Shown here in pieces: positions 16,331 through 24,754 of a stretch of DNA of 64,000 bases. Both the position numbers and the translations under genes were made by a program. Under the pieces are notes generated by a model that worked only from the letters and a program-made list of their open reading frames with translations, was not told where the DNA came from and made no database searches. Position 1 is the first letter of the stretch, and each line of letters opens with the position of its first letter. Origin of the DNA: JACTOJ01 sp032335695 (GTDB taxonomy: Bacteria > Bacillota > Clostridia > Clostridiales > Clostridiaceae); contig NZ_JACTOJ010000005.1 of the NCBI RefSeq assembly GCF_032335695.1, forward strand, positions 124,001 through 188,000, read 5' to 3'.

Positions 16331-18235
16331 ATGGCAAAGGAGATAATACTTGCAGAAAATGCTGGTTTTTGTTTTGGAGTAAAAAGAGCCGTTGAAACAG
16401 CTATAAAAACCGAAGAAGAAAATGATGCTAAAGTATATACACTTGGGCCGTTAATTCATAACAATGATGTAGTAAGTTTTCTTAAAAATAAAGGGATTAC
16501 ACCAATAGAAATGAATGATAATATAAAAAATGGCGATATTATAATAATTCGTTCTCATGGTGTTCCCTTTGATACAATAAAAGCATTAAATGAAAAAGAA
16601 GCTACTATTGTTGATGCCACTTGCCCTTTTGTTTCCCTTATTCATAAAAAAGTTAAAAAATATTATGAGCAAGGATATGCTATACTAGTAGTAGGAGATA
16701 GTTCTCATCCAGAAGTTATTGGTATAAATGGATGGTGTGATAATAATGCAATAATATCAAAGGATGGCAGTGATATTGTAACTTTATCTTCAAAGATTTG
16801 TGTTGTTTCTCAAACAACTGAAAAACAAGAAAATTGGCAAAAAGTACTTTCTGTAGTTACAAAACAATGCAAAGAAATAATAGCCTTTAATACTATTTGC
16901 AGCGCCACAGAGAAGAGGCAAAAAAGCGCTTTTGAAATATCTAAATCAGTGGATGTCATGTTTGTTATTGGAAGTAAAAGCAGTTCAAATACTAATAAAT
17001 TATTTGAAATTTGTAAGGATAATTGTGAAAGTACTTTTTTAATTGAAAATAGTGATGAAATCCCTGTTTGGATTACAAAAAATCAAAATATAAAGATTGG
17101 TATAACAGCAGGTGCTTCGACACCTGATTGGATTATAAAGGAGGCAATTAATAAAATGAGTGAAGAAAATACAATTGAGTACAGTGAACAACTTACCTAT
17201 ATGGAGAAATTCGATAAAAGAATAAAGGTAGGCGAAATAGTTAAAGGGGAGATTATCTCTATAAATGAAAAGGAAGCTTTTCTTAATATAGGATATAAGG
17301 CTGAAGGACTTTTACCTATACAGGAAGTAACCTTCCAAAATGATATTAAGTTAAGCGATATACTAAGTATTGGTGAAATTGTAGAAACTAAAATAATAAG
17401 CATAAGAAATGAAGATGGGTATGTGGTACTATCTAGAATAGAGATTAAAAGAGAAGAAGGTAGAAAATATATAAAAGAAGCTTTCGAAGAAAATAAAACA
17501 GTAGATGTTCTAATAAAGGAAGAGGTAAAAGGTGGAGTAGTAGGAAACTATAATGGAATACGAATATTTATACCTGCTTCACATTTAGAGCTTGCTCATG
17601 TTGATAATTTAAAAAATTATGTAGGGAAAACTTACCCTGTAAATATAATTGAATATAGTGAAGGAAAAAGAAATTCAAGAATAGTAGGTTCAAGAAGGAA
17701 TCTTCTTAAAGCTGCTCAAGATGAAATTGAAAGTAAAACTTGGGAAAAGCTCGAAAAAGATATAGTGGTTGATGGTGAAGTTAAACGCTTGACAGACTTC
17801 GGCGCATTTGTAGATGTAGATGGGGTAGATGGTCTATTACATGTATCAGAATTATCTTGGGGAAGAGTTAATAAACCTTCCGATGTGATAAAAATAGGCG
17901 AAAAACTAAAGGTTAAAATTATAGATATAGATAAAGAAAATAAAAAGTTATCTTTAAGTATAAAAGCTCTTTCTGAAGATCCTTGGGCTAACGTAGATGA
18001 AAGATATCCTGTTAATAATATAGTGCTTGGGAAAGTAGTAAGATTTGCTGATTTTGGTGCATTCATAGAGCTAGAGCCTGGAATAGATGCTTTAGTACAT
18101 ATCTCTGAAATAAGTCACAAAAGAATTAATAAGCCATCTGATGAGTTAATCATAGGTCAACAGGTAAAAGCTAAGATTTTAGATGTAAACAAAGAAGCTA
18201 AAAAGATAGGGCTAAGTATTAAAGCTGTAGAATAA
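16331..18235 (+). CDS. ispH: IspH fused to four S1 domains (HMBPP reductase / ribosomal S1-like)
   Basis: 634-residue bifunctional protein. Residues 1-280 are IspH, the last MEP-pathway enzyme, which reduces HMBPP to isopentenyl and dimethylallyl diphosphate; the three [4Fe-4S] cysteines are C14 (NAGFCFGVK), C98 (DATCPFV) and C190 (NTICSATEKRQ), with IRSHGVP His and SSHPEV His intact. Four S1 repeats follow (from about 290 to the end), the last two most regular (GEVKRLTDFGAFVDV and GKVVRFADFGAFIEL). The ATG at 16331 is used: AAAGGAGG precedes it by five bases; an ATG at 16313 overlaps the cmk stop. This fusion is known in clostridia. The fused half may serve as S1-like RNA-binding protein. 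Confidence 0.93.
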   Translation: MAKEIILAENAGFCFGVKRAVETAIKTEEENDAKVYTLGPLIHNNDVVSFLKNKGITPIEMNDNIKNGDIIIIRSHGVPFDTIKALNEKEATIVDATCPFVSLIHKKVKKYYEQGYAILVVGDSSHPEVIGINGWCDNNAIISKDGSDIVTLSSKICVVSQTTEKQENWQKVLSVVTKQCKEIIAFNTICSATEKRQKSAFEISKSVDVMFVIGSKSSSNTNKLFEICKDNCESTFLIENSDEIPVWITKNQNIKIGITAGASTPDWIIKEAINKMSEENTIEYSEQLTYMEKFDKRIKVGEIVKGEIISINEKEAFLNIGYKAEGLLPIQEVTFQNDIKLSDILSIGEIVETKIISIRNEDGYVVLSRIEIKREEGRKYIKEAFEENKTVDVLIKEEVKGGVVGNYNGIRIFIPASHLELAHVDNLKNYVGKTYPVNIIEYSEGKRNSRIVGSRRNLLKAAQDEIESKTWEKLEKDIVVDGEVKRLTDFGAFVDVDGVDGLLHVSELSWGRVNKPSDVIKIGEKLKVKIIDIDKENKKLSLSIKALSEDPWANVDERYPVNNIVLGKVVRFADFGAFIELEPGIDALVHISEISHKRINKPSDELIIGQQVKAKILDVNKEAKKIGLSIKAVE

Positions 18236-18254
18236 TAAAAATTATCTAATTTTT

Positions 18255-18296
18255 AAGATGTTATTGTAATTTATATTCAATAACATCTTTTTATTT
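18255..18296 (+). terminator. Intrinsic terminator after ispH-S1
   Basis: AAGATGTTATTG (18255-18266) pairs with CAATAACATCTT (18278-18289), 11-base loop, followed by TTTATTTTT. Confidence 0.85.
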
Positions 18297-18357
18297 TTCA
18301 TCTAATATAATTAACTAAGATATATTTATAAATGTATTATAGATTAGGAGAAAATGT

Positions 18358-19407
18358 ATGGAGTTTCATGAAAATATTTTAAACTATAAGGAAATAGATA
18401 TTATAACTAAAGTGCTAAATCATTATAATATTTATGCCGATAGTATAAGTAAAGTAAGAAGTGCTTTTAAAATAACATCAGAAAATAAAATTTATTTTTT
18501 AAAAAAAATGAAACATGGATCTTCTAAGGTGAAAAATGGTTATTATATAGTAGAATATCTTAAAAAAAATTCTTTTGAGTATGTTGCTTCATATTTAAGA
18601 ACAGCTAACGGAGAATATACTGTTAAAAGTGGAGGTCATGTTTTTTACTTAACTGAATGGATAGACGGTGAGGAGTGTAATTATAAAACCTTAGAGGAAG
18701 CTAAAAAGTGTGCAATTTTATTAGCTAATTTTCATTTAAGCTCAGGCCATATAGATACTCAAAAACTACATATTAAGTCAAATATGAAAAATTGGCCAAG
18801 ATTAATGAATAAGTGTTTGCGAGATTTAGAAAAATACAAAAATATAATAGAATCAAAAAAAAATAGAAGTGATTTTGATAATCTATATTATAATAATGTG
18901 GATATTTATTATAATATAGGTATGACAGCCTTATCTATACTTAATAATTCTCAATACTATAAGTTATCTTACGAAGCAAATAAAAAAAGGACACTATGTC
19001 ATGATAGTTTTTACTATCAAAATATATTAAAAAAAGACAATCAATATTATATTGTGGATCTTGATTCTATAGTAATAGATCTTCAAATAATGGATTTAAG
19101 TAAATTTATTAGAAGATTAATGCCTAAAAAAAATTATATGTGGGATTTTAATTTTGCTAAATCTTTAATAGAAAGTTATAATAACATTAAGACGCTGTCA
19201 TTAGATGAATTAGAGATCATGCTCTCAATGATAGTTTTTCCTCATAGTTTTTGGAAGCTAGGAAGAAAAATGTATATCAAACATAAAAAATGGAATGATG
19301 AAAAATATCTAAGAAAACTTGATAAATTAATTAAATATAGTAATCAAAAGCAGTTATTTATACAAGATTATATAAAATATTTAGAAGCATATAATCTTGA
19401 TAAATAG
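18358..19407 (+). CDS. CotS-family spore coat protein (kinase-like fold)
   Basis: A 349-residue member of the CotS/YutH family, kinase/APH-fold proteins of the spore coat. The pattern KITSENKIYFLKKM, YLTEWIDGEECNY, CHDSFYYQNILKKDNQYY-like aminoglycoside-phosphotransferase loop (here LCHDSFYYQNILKK) and IVDLDSI is visible, corresponding to the lobe, hinge and catalytic/metal loop of the kinase fold. Residues fit CotS but catalysis is not demonstrated for the family. It is just downstream of a strong terminator and just upstream of a GNAT gene on the same strand, a likely sporulation pair. Confidence 0.8.
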   Translation: MEFHENILNYKEIDIITKVLNHYNIYADSISKVRSAFKITSENKIYFLKKMKHGSSKVKNGYYIVEYLKKNSFEYVASYLRTANGEYTVKSGGHVFYLTEWIDGEECNYKTLEEAKKCAILLANFHLSSGHIDTQKLHIKSNMKNWPRLMNKCLRDLEKYKNIIESKKNRSDFDNLYYNNVDIYYNIGMTALSILNNSQYYKLSYEANKKRTLCHDSFYYQNILKKDNQYYIVDLDSIVIDLQIMDLSKFIRRLMPKKNYMWDFNFAKSLIESYNNIKTLSLDELEIMLSMIVFPHSFWKLGRKMYIKHKKWNDEKYLRKLDKLIKYSNQKQLFIQDYIKYLEAYNLDK

Positions 19408-19440
19408 ATACGTCACAAAATATTGATTTTGGAGTAAATT

Positions 19441-20313
19441 ATGTTTAAGAGTAATATACTAAAAAAAAGCCAGTTAGATGCTTTAAAGCAATTAAATTCA
19501 AAAAGATTAGACTTTAACATGCTAAATGAAGATTTTTTTAATGCCTATAAAAGCAGTAATATTATAAATAGATTTATACTCAGGCACCAAGTAAATGTTT
19601 TAAAATATTATGATCAATGCATAGGTTTTTTATGGACTAACCCAATTGGTGCTAGCCGACATAATTTTTATATAAATTCTATGTATATAGAGGATAAGTA
19701 TATAGATGGTGATATTCTTAATATTTTAAATATATTTAAGCACAAATCTTCAGTAATTTATGAATGTAAATTAAATAAAGTCAATCAATATGCATTAACT
19801 AAATTAGGGTTTAATGAAAAAGAAAGCACTTTAGAACTAAAAAAAATAATATCTGCTAAAGAAACTATATTTAATTTAAGCAATTTAAAATTTATCCCAT
19901 TTAAAATAGGCCTTGATGAGAAAAGAAGATGCGATTTACAAAATGAAATATTTAAGAGCAGTACTAGAGAGCCATTAAACGTGGAAGATATATATATAGA
20001 TGAAATTCAAGAATATTATGTAAATGATTGGTGTATATTTTTAAAGCTGAACAATGAATTTATAGGTTACGGCCAAATAATTAAATCTTCTAATATTCCC
20101 GTAATTGTTAATTTTGGTATTCACAGCAGATATCGAAAAAGAGGTTTTGGCGAAGCATTACTTTCGTATCTTATTAATATACTTTATGATGCTGGGTATA
20201 AGGAAGTGATAATAAAAGTAAATAAAAAGAATAATGCTGCCTATAATTTATATATAAAAAAAGGTTTTGTAAAATATGATGAGTATTTTACTTGGATTCT
20301 AAATAAGGGTTAA
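19441..20313 (+). CDS. GNAT family N-acetyltransferase
   Basis: 290 residues. The C-terminal half (about 190-290) has the GNAT core: NFGIHSRYRKRGFGEALLSYLINIL is motif A (RxxGxG/A acetyl-CoA loop; here Arg-Lys-Arg-Gly-Phe-Gly-Glu), then YKEVIIKVNKKNNAAYNLYIKKGFV, motif B. The N-terminal half is a less conserved domain. The substrate is unknown. It lies 33 bases after the CotS-like gene with its own GGAG ribosome binding site and ends in the strongest hairpin of the window. Confidence 0.85.
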   Translation: MFKSNILKKSQLDALKQLNSKRLDFNMLNEDFFNAYKSSNIINRFILRHQVNVLKYYDQCIGFLWTNPIGASRHNFYINSMYIEDKYIDGDILNILNIFKHKSSVIYECKLNKVNQYALTKLGFNEKESTLELKKIISAKETIFNLSNLKFIPFKIGLDEKRRCDLQNEIFKSSTREPLNVEDIYIDEIQEYYVNDWCIFLKLNNEFIGYGQIIKSSNIPVIVNFGIHSRYRKRGFGEALLSYLINILYDAGYKEVIIKVNKKNNAAYNLYIKKGFVKYDEYFTWILNKG

Positions 20314-20327
20314 TCAGCATTTATTAT

Positions 20328-20359
20328 AAAATAGCCCCTAGAATCATAGGGGCTATTTT
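20328..20359. terminator. Strong intrinsic terminator
   Basis: AAAATAGCCCCTA (20328-20340), loop GAATCA, TAGGGGCTATTTT (20347-20359). A 13-bp perfect stem with T/A tracts on both sides, so it may stop transcription from both strands. Confidence 0.9.
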
Positions 20360-20378
20360 GATATCACACATTGAGTAA

Positions 20379-20528
20379 TTAATAAAAAAGAGTTTCTTGA
20401 GGTACATATGATGGTTTTGAAGTTATAACATTATCTATTTTAGTTTTGTCATAATAAGCCCTATCAATGATTGTCTTATATTTCATATCATCTTTTTTTT
20501 CTTTTTCATCCTTTTTGGCATCATACAT
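20379..20528 (-). CDS. Small unannotated protein, 49 residues, charged and Tyr-rich
   Basis: ATG at 20528 is preceded by AAAGGAGGAGTGATAAT, an excellent ribosome binding site (AGGAGG 9 bases upstream). The 49-residue product begins MYDAKKDEKEKKDDMKYK and ends in VPQETLFY: N-terminal third highly charged, then a Tyr-rich, hydrophilic part. No signal or membrane segment. It is transcribed alone on the minus strand and faces the GNAT gene across the strong terminator at 20328-20359. A candidate sigma-G promoter lies upstream. No family was recognised. Confidence 0.65.
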   Translation of the reverse strand: MYDAKKDEKEKKDDMKYKTIIDRAYYDKTKIDNVITSKPSYVPQETLFY

Positions 20529-20550
20529 ATTATCACTCCTCCTTTAGACA

Positions 20551-20580
20551 TATTTTGCATAAGAAGAATGGTTTTTATAC
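20551..20580 (-). promoter_or_regulatory. Possible sigma-G-like promoter for the 49-residue ORF
   Basis: On the minus strand GTATA (20576-20580) is followed after 18 bases by CAAAATA (20551-20557); these match GHATR-N18-CATNHTA at all five and six of seven positions. The predicted start is close to the ribosome binding site, which is a weakness. Confidence 0.3.
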
Positions 20581-20639
20581 CAAATATAAGTACAAAATCT
20601 TTATATTTATAATTTTTTTTTATAATAAAAATGAAATGC

Positions 20640-20668
20640 TTTCAAAATTTCTATAAATTATATATAAT
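20640..20668 (+). promoter_or_regulatory. Possible promoter of miaB
   Basis: TTTCAA (20640-20645), 17-base spacer, TATAAT (20663-20668). The -10 box is perfect, the -35 weak, and the region is AT-rich. Confidence 0.4.
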
Positions 20669-20716
20669 TATCTGTGAAGAGTTCAAAATATTACACTGAA
20701 GGAGCTAAATTTAGAT

Positions 20717-22051
20717 ATGACCAAAAATGAAAAACAATTACTTTATTATATAGAGACTTGGGGTTGTCAAATGAATGAAGAAGACTCCGAGAAACTTTCA
20801 GGAATGCTTAAGAATATGGGATACACTCCTACAGATTCTAAGGATGATTCAGATATAATCATTTTTAATACTTGTTGTGTTAGAGAAAATGCTGAATTAA
20901 AAGTTTTCGGAAACTTAGGTGCTCTTAAAAAAAGAAAAAAAGATAATCCTAATTTAATAATAGCTTTATGTGGTTGCATGATGCAGCAGAAAGATATGGC
21001 TGAAAATGTACTAAAAAGGTATCCTTTCGTTGACATTATTTTCGGTACCCATAATGCACACAAATTCCCTGAATATTTAAACTCTGTACGCCATCAAGGA
21101 AAATCTGTTATAGAAATTCTTGATAAGGAAGTTGGAGTTGTTGAGGGTCTTCCAGTAGACAGGAAAAGTGATATAAAAGCCTTTGTTACCATTATGTACG
21201 GGTGTGACAACTTTTGTACTTATTGTGTTGTCCCTTATGTTAGAGGTCGTGAAAGAAGCAGAAAGAGCAGTGAGATAATTAATGAAATCGAACAATTAGT
21301 TAAGCAAGGATACAAAGAGGTAACTCTTTTAGGACAAAATGTTAATTCCTATGGAAAAGGCTTAGAAGAAGATATAGATTTTGCAAAACTTCTTAGGAAA
21401 GTTAATGAAATCGAAGGCTTAGAACGAATTAGATTTATGACCTCTCATCCTAAGGACTTATCGGATGATGTAATCTATGCTATAAGAGATTGCAGTAAAA
21501 TTTGTGAGCAAATACATCTTCCTGTACAAAGTGGATCTTCTTTATTATTAAAAAAGATGAACAGGCACTATACAAAAGAATATTATATCGAATTAATTGA
21601 TAAGATAAAAAAGGAAATTCCTAATGTAGCTATTACTACAGATATAATAGTTGGATTTCCTGGAGAAACGGAAGACGATTTTAATGATACATTGGAACTT
21701 GCTAAATATGTTAAATATGATTCTGCTTTTACTTTTATATATTCTAGAAGAAAATACACACCAGCGGATAAGATGGAAGAGCAGGTAGATGAAGAAATTA
21801 AACATAATAGATTCAATAGGCTTATAGATGTTATAAACGAAGCCAGCATAAAGAAAAACAAGTCCTATCAGGATAAAACTGTGGAGGTTTTAGTGGAGGG
21901 ACCAAGTAAAAATGATGAGACTAAGCTTATGGGAAGGACTAGAACAGGTAAGCTTGTTAACTTTCCTGGAGATGCTAGCCTCATAGGCAAATTGGTAAAT
22001 ATAAAAATAGTAGAAGCACTCACTTTTTCTTTGAATGGTGAATTGGCATAA
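20717..22051 (+). CDS. miaB: tRNA-2-methylthio-N6-dimethylallyladenosine synthase
   Basis: Adds the 2-methylthio group to i6A37 in tRNA. A 444-residue radical SAM methylthiotransferase: N-terminal MTTase domain (TWGCQMNEEDSEKL, CCVRENAE, LCGCMMQ hold the auxiliary cluster cysteines), a radical SAM CX3CX2C at C163/C167/C170 (CDNFCTYCVVPYVRGRE) and a C-terminal TRAM domain. It makes the product whose precursor is set by MiaA, encoded in the same gene run. The ORF is preceded by GGAG about 15 bases upstream, not a strong site. Confidence 0.95.
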   Translation: MTKNEKQLLYYIETWGCQMNEEDSEKLSGMLKNMGYTPTDSKDDSDIIIFNTCCVRENAELKVFGNLGALKKRKKDNPNLIIALCGCMMQQKDMAENVLKRYPFVDIIFGTHNAHKFPEYLNSVRHQGKSVIEILDKEVGVVEGLPVDRKSDIKAFVTIMYGCDNFCTYCVVPYVRGRERSRKSSEIINEIEQLVKQGYKEVTLLGQNVNSYGKGLEEDIDFAKLLRKVNEIEGLERIRFMTSHPKDLSDDVIYAIRDCSKICEQIHLPVQSGSSLLLKKMNRHYTKEYYIELIDKIKKEIPNVAITTDIIVGFPGETEDDFNDTLELAKYVKYDSAFTFIYSRRKYTPADKMEEQVDEEIKHNRFNRLIDVINEASIKKNKSYQDKTVEVLVEGPSKNDETKLMGRTRTGKLVNFPGDASLIGKLVNIKIVEALTFSLNGELA

Positions 22052-22058
22052 TTAACTT

Positions 22059-22084
22059 ATAAAAGCTCTGTTGGGGGCTTTTAT
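22059..22084 (+). terminator. Hairpin between miaB and mutS
   Basis: ATAAAAGCTC (22059-22068), loop TGTTGG, GGGCTTTTAT (22075-22084), one G-U pair. It lacks a clean T run, so it may be a partial terminator or RNA processing/stability element. Confidence 0.5.
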
Positions 22085-22102
22085 ATTTGGGAGGGAAATC
22101 GT

Positions 22103-24736
22103 ATGGCACTTACACCAATGATGCAGCAATATTTAGAAGTTAAAGATAAATGTAAAGATTGCATTCTATTTTATAGATTAGGTGATTTTTATGAAATGTT
22201 CTTTGAAGATGCTGAAATAGCGTCTAAAGAACTTGAGCTTGTTCTTACTGGAAGAGATTGTGGACTGGAAGAAAGAGCTCCCATGTGTGGTATACCATAT
22301 CATGCTGCAAATAGTTATATTGGGCGCCTCATAAGTAAGGGGTATAAGGTTGCAATAGGAGAACAGTTAGAAGATCCTGCAACAGCTAAGGGGATAGTAA
22401 AAAGGGGTATAATAAAAATTATAACCCCTGGAACTTTTACTGATTCCATGTTTCTAGACGATAATAAAAATAACTATATCATGAGCATGTATATTGATGA
22501 AGACAGCTTAATGTGCGGTTTATGCTTTGTAGATATATCTACTGGGGAATGTTATGCTACTAATTTTAATTTAGTTCCTACATTAATAATAGACGAAATT
22601 TCCAAATTTTCTCCTAAAGAAATTTTAATAGAGGAAAATATATCAGAATCTATTATCAATGATATTAAAGCAAAATTTCAGATTACATTAACTGTAAGAT
22701 CTAAAGAGTATTTTAAGAATAACTATTTAGATAACCTAAATAGTCAATTTAAAAATGAAAGATTTGATAATTTAAATACCAGTGTATTATATAGTATAAA
22801 CGGAATTCTTAATTACATACTTGATACCCAAAAGCTTACTTTGTCAAATATAACAGATCTTCAATTTTACAATATAATTGATTACATGAATATGGATATA
22901 AACACAAGAAAAAATTTAGAACTTACAGAGAACATAAGGGATAAATCAAAGAAAGACTCTCTTCTTCATATTATAGACAGAACATCTACTTCTATGGGAA
23001 GCAGAATGATAAGAAAATGGCTCGAACAGCCATTAATAAATAAGGTACTAATAGAAGATAGGCTGGATGCCGTTGAGGAAATAAGAAATAATTTTTCAAT
23101 ACTGTCTGAATTAAAAGAAGCTTTAAAAAAGGTTTATGATATAGAGAGGATTATAGGAAAAATTTCAGCACAAAGCGTAAATGCAAAGGAAATGCTTTCC
23201 TTAAAAAGCTCTGTAAACAATATACCTAAAATAAGGAATATTATAAAAGACTCTAATAGCAATTTACTAAGTTTTATCTATTCAAATCTAGACGAATTAA
23301 CGGATATTTATAAGATTTTAGATCATTCAATTATAGAATCCCCTTCCTTATCTGTAAAGGAAGGAAATATAATTAAAGATGGCTATAATCCGGAAATTGA
23401 CGAACTAAGAAAAGCAAAAATTCACGGAAGAGAATGGATAGCTTCTCTTGAAAATCAAGAAAGAGAATTTACTGGAATAAAATCTCTTAAAGTAGGTTAT
23501 AATAAGGTATTTGGTTACTATATAGAAATTAGTAAATCCAATTATTCTTCTATTCCAAAAGATAGATATATAAGAAAGCAAACTTTAGCTAATGCTGAAA
23601 GATTTATAACAGAAGACTTAAAAGTAATGGAAGAAAAGATATTGGGTGCAGAAGAGAAACTATGTTCATTGGAATACAATGTTTTTGTTGAAATAAGAAA
23701 TTCTATAGAAACCAATATAAATAGAATGAAAACTAGTGCCAGACTTATATCTGAAATTGATTGCATAACTTCTCTTGCTGATGTAGCTTTAGAGAATAAT
23801 TATTGTAAACCTAAAATAAATGAAGAAGGTTACATCAATATTAAAGATGGAAGGCACCCTGTAGTGGAAAAAGTCATAAACAAGGGAACATTTATATGTA
23901 ACGATGTTTATTTAAACAATAAGAATGATCAAATGATTATAATAACAGGTCCTAATATGGCAGGTAAATCTACATATATGAGAGAAGTAGCTTTGGCCTC
24001 AATATTAACACAAATAGGCAGCTTTATCCCTGCTTCTTCAGCAGATATATGTATTTGTGATAGAATATTTACTAGAATAGGTGCATCGGATGACCTCTCA
24101 TCTGGAAAGAGCACTTTCATGGTAGAAATGTCTGAGGTGGCAAACATATTAAATAACGCTACTAATAATAGCTTGGTGCTTCTTGATGAGGTTGGTAGGG
24201 GTACTAGTACCTATGACGGTTTAAGCATAGCCTGGGCTGTTATAGAGTATATAAGTAATAATGATAATTTAAAATGTAAAACTTTATTTGCTACACATTA
24301 TCATGAATTAACGAAATTAGAAGGTGAAATTCCGGGAGTTAAGAATTATTCTGTCTCAGTAAAAGAAATAGGAAACGAGATAGTATTTTTAAGAAAAATT
24401 GTGCGGGGTGGAGCTGACCAATCCTACGGAGTAGAAGTTGCAAAACTTGCAGGACTTCCCCAAAAAGTAATCGATAGATCTAAAGAAATATTAAGTATGC
24501 TTGAGAAGAACTCTTCAGAAGACGAAAATACTATAACTGTGTCTCAGGAAGTACAATCTTCAAAGCATGAAAAGAACAGAGATAACCAAGAAAATTCTGC
24601 TTATCAAATGAATTTTCTTGATTTAGAGAAAAATTCTCTTATTAAAGAGATTTCTTCTATAGATATTCTTAATTTAACGCCTATGGATGCTATGAATAAG
24701 CTATATGAGATAATAAAAAAATCAAAGAATTTATAA
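22103..24736 (+). CDS. mutS: DNA mismatch repair protein MutS
   Basis: 877 residues. N-terminal MutS I domain (TPMMQQYLEVKDKCKDC, FYRLGDFYEMF with the Phe-x-Glu mismatch-wedge motif), connector and lever domains, then the ABC ATPase: P-loop GPNMAGKSTYM, ASDDLSSGKSTFMVEM, Walker B LLDEVGRGTSTYDG and THYHELTKLE. The tail carries the usual helix-turn-helix (dimer) segment and a less conserved acidic linker. It lies with mutL in one operon-like run; MutS recognises mismatches and passes to MutL. Confidence 0.97.
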   Translation: MALTPMMQQYLEVKDKCKDCILFYRLGDFYEMFFEDAEIASKELELVLTGRDCGLEERAPMCGIPYHAANSYIGRLISKGYKVAIGEQLEDPATAKGIVKRGIIKIITPGTFTDSMFLDDNKNNYIMSMYIDEDSLMCGLCFVDISTGECYATNFNLVPTLIIDEISKFSPKEILIEENISESIINDIKAKFQITLTVRSKEYFKNNYLDNLNSQFKNERFDNLNTSVLYSINGILNYILDTQKLTLSNITDLQFYNIIDYMNMDINTRKNLELTENIRDKSKKDSLLHIIDRTSTSMGSRMIRKWLEQPLINKVLIEDRLDAVEEIRNNFSILSELKEALKKVYDIERIIGKISAQSVNAKEMLSLKSSVNNIPKIRNIIKDSNSNLLSFIYSNLDELTDIYKILDHSIIESPSLSVKEGNIIKDGYNPEIDELRKAKIHGREWIASLENQEREFTGIKSLKVGYNKVFGYYIEISKSNYSSIPKDRYIRKQTLANAERFITEDLKVMEEKILGAEEKLCSLEYNVFVEIRNSIETNINRMKTSARLISEIDCITSLADVALENNYCKPKINEEGYINIKDGRHPVVEKVINKGTFICNDVYLNNKNDQMIIITGPNMAGKSTYMREVALASILTQIGSFIPASSADICICDRIFTRIGASDDLSSGKSTFMVEMSEVANILNNATNNSLVLLDEVGRGTSTYDGLSIAWAVIEYISNNDNLKCKTLFATHYHELTKLEGEIPGVKNYSVSVKEIGNEIVFLRKIVRGGADQSYGVEVAKLAGLPQKVIDRSKEILSMLEKNSSEDENTITVSQEVQSSKHEKNRDNQENSAYQMNFLDLEKNSLIKEISSIDILNLTPMDAMNKLYEIIKKSKNL

Positions 24737-24754
24737 AGTGGGAGGTGATAATTT

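Noticed and set aside
20471..20656. A 61-residue ORF on the plus strand
   Set aside because: It lies opposite the better-supported 49-residue ORF, lacks a ribosome site, and is rich in Phe/His/Lys as expected for antisense of AT-rich sequence.
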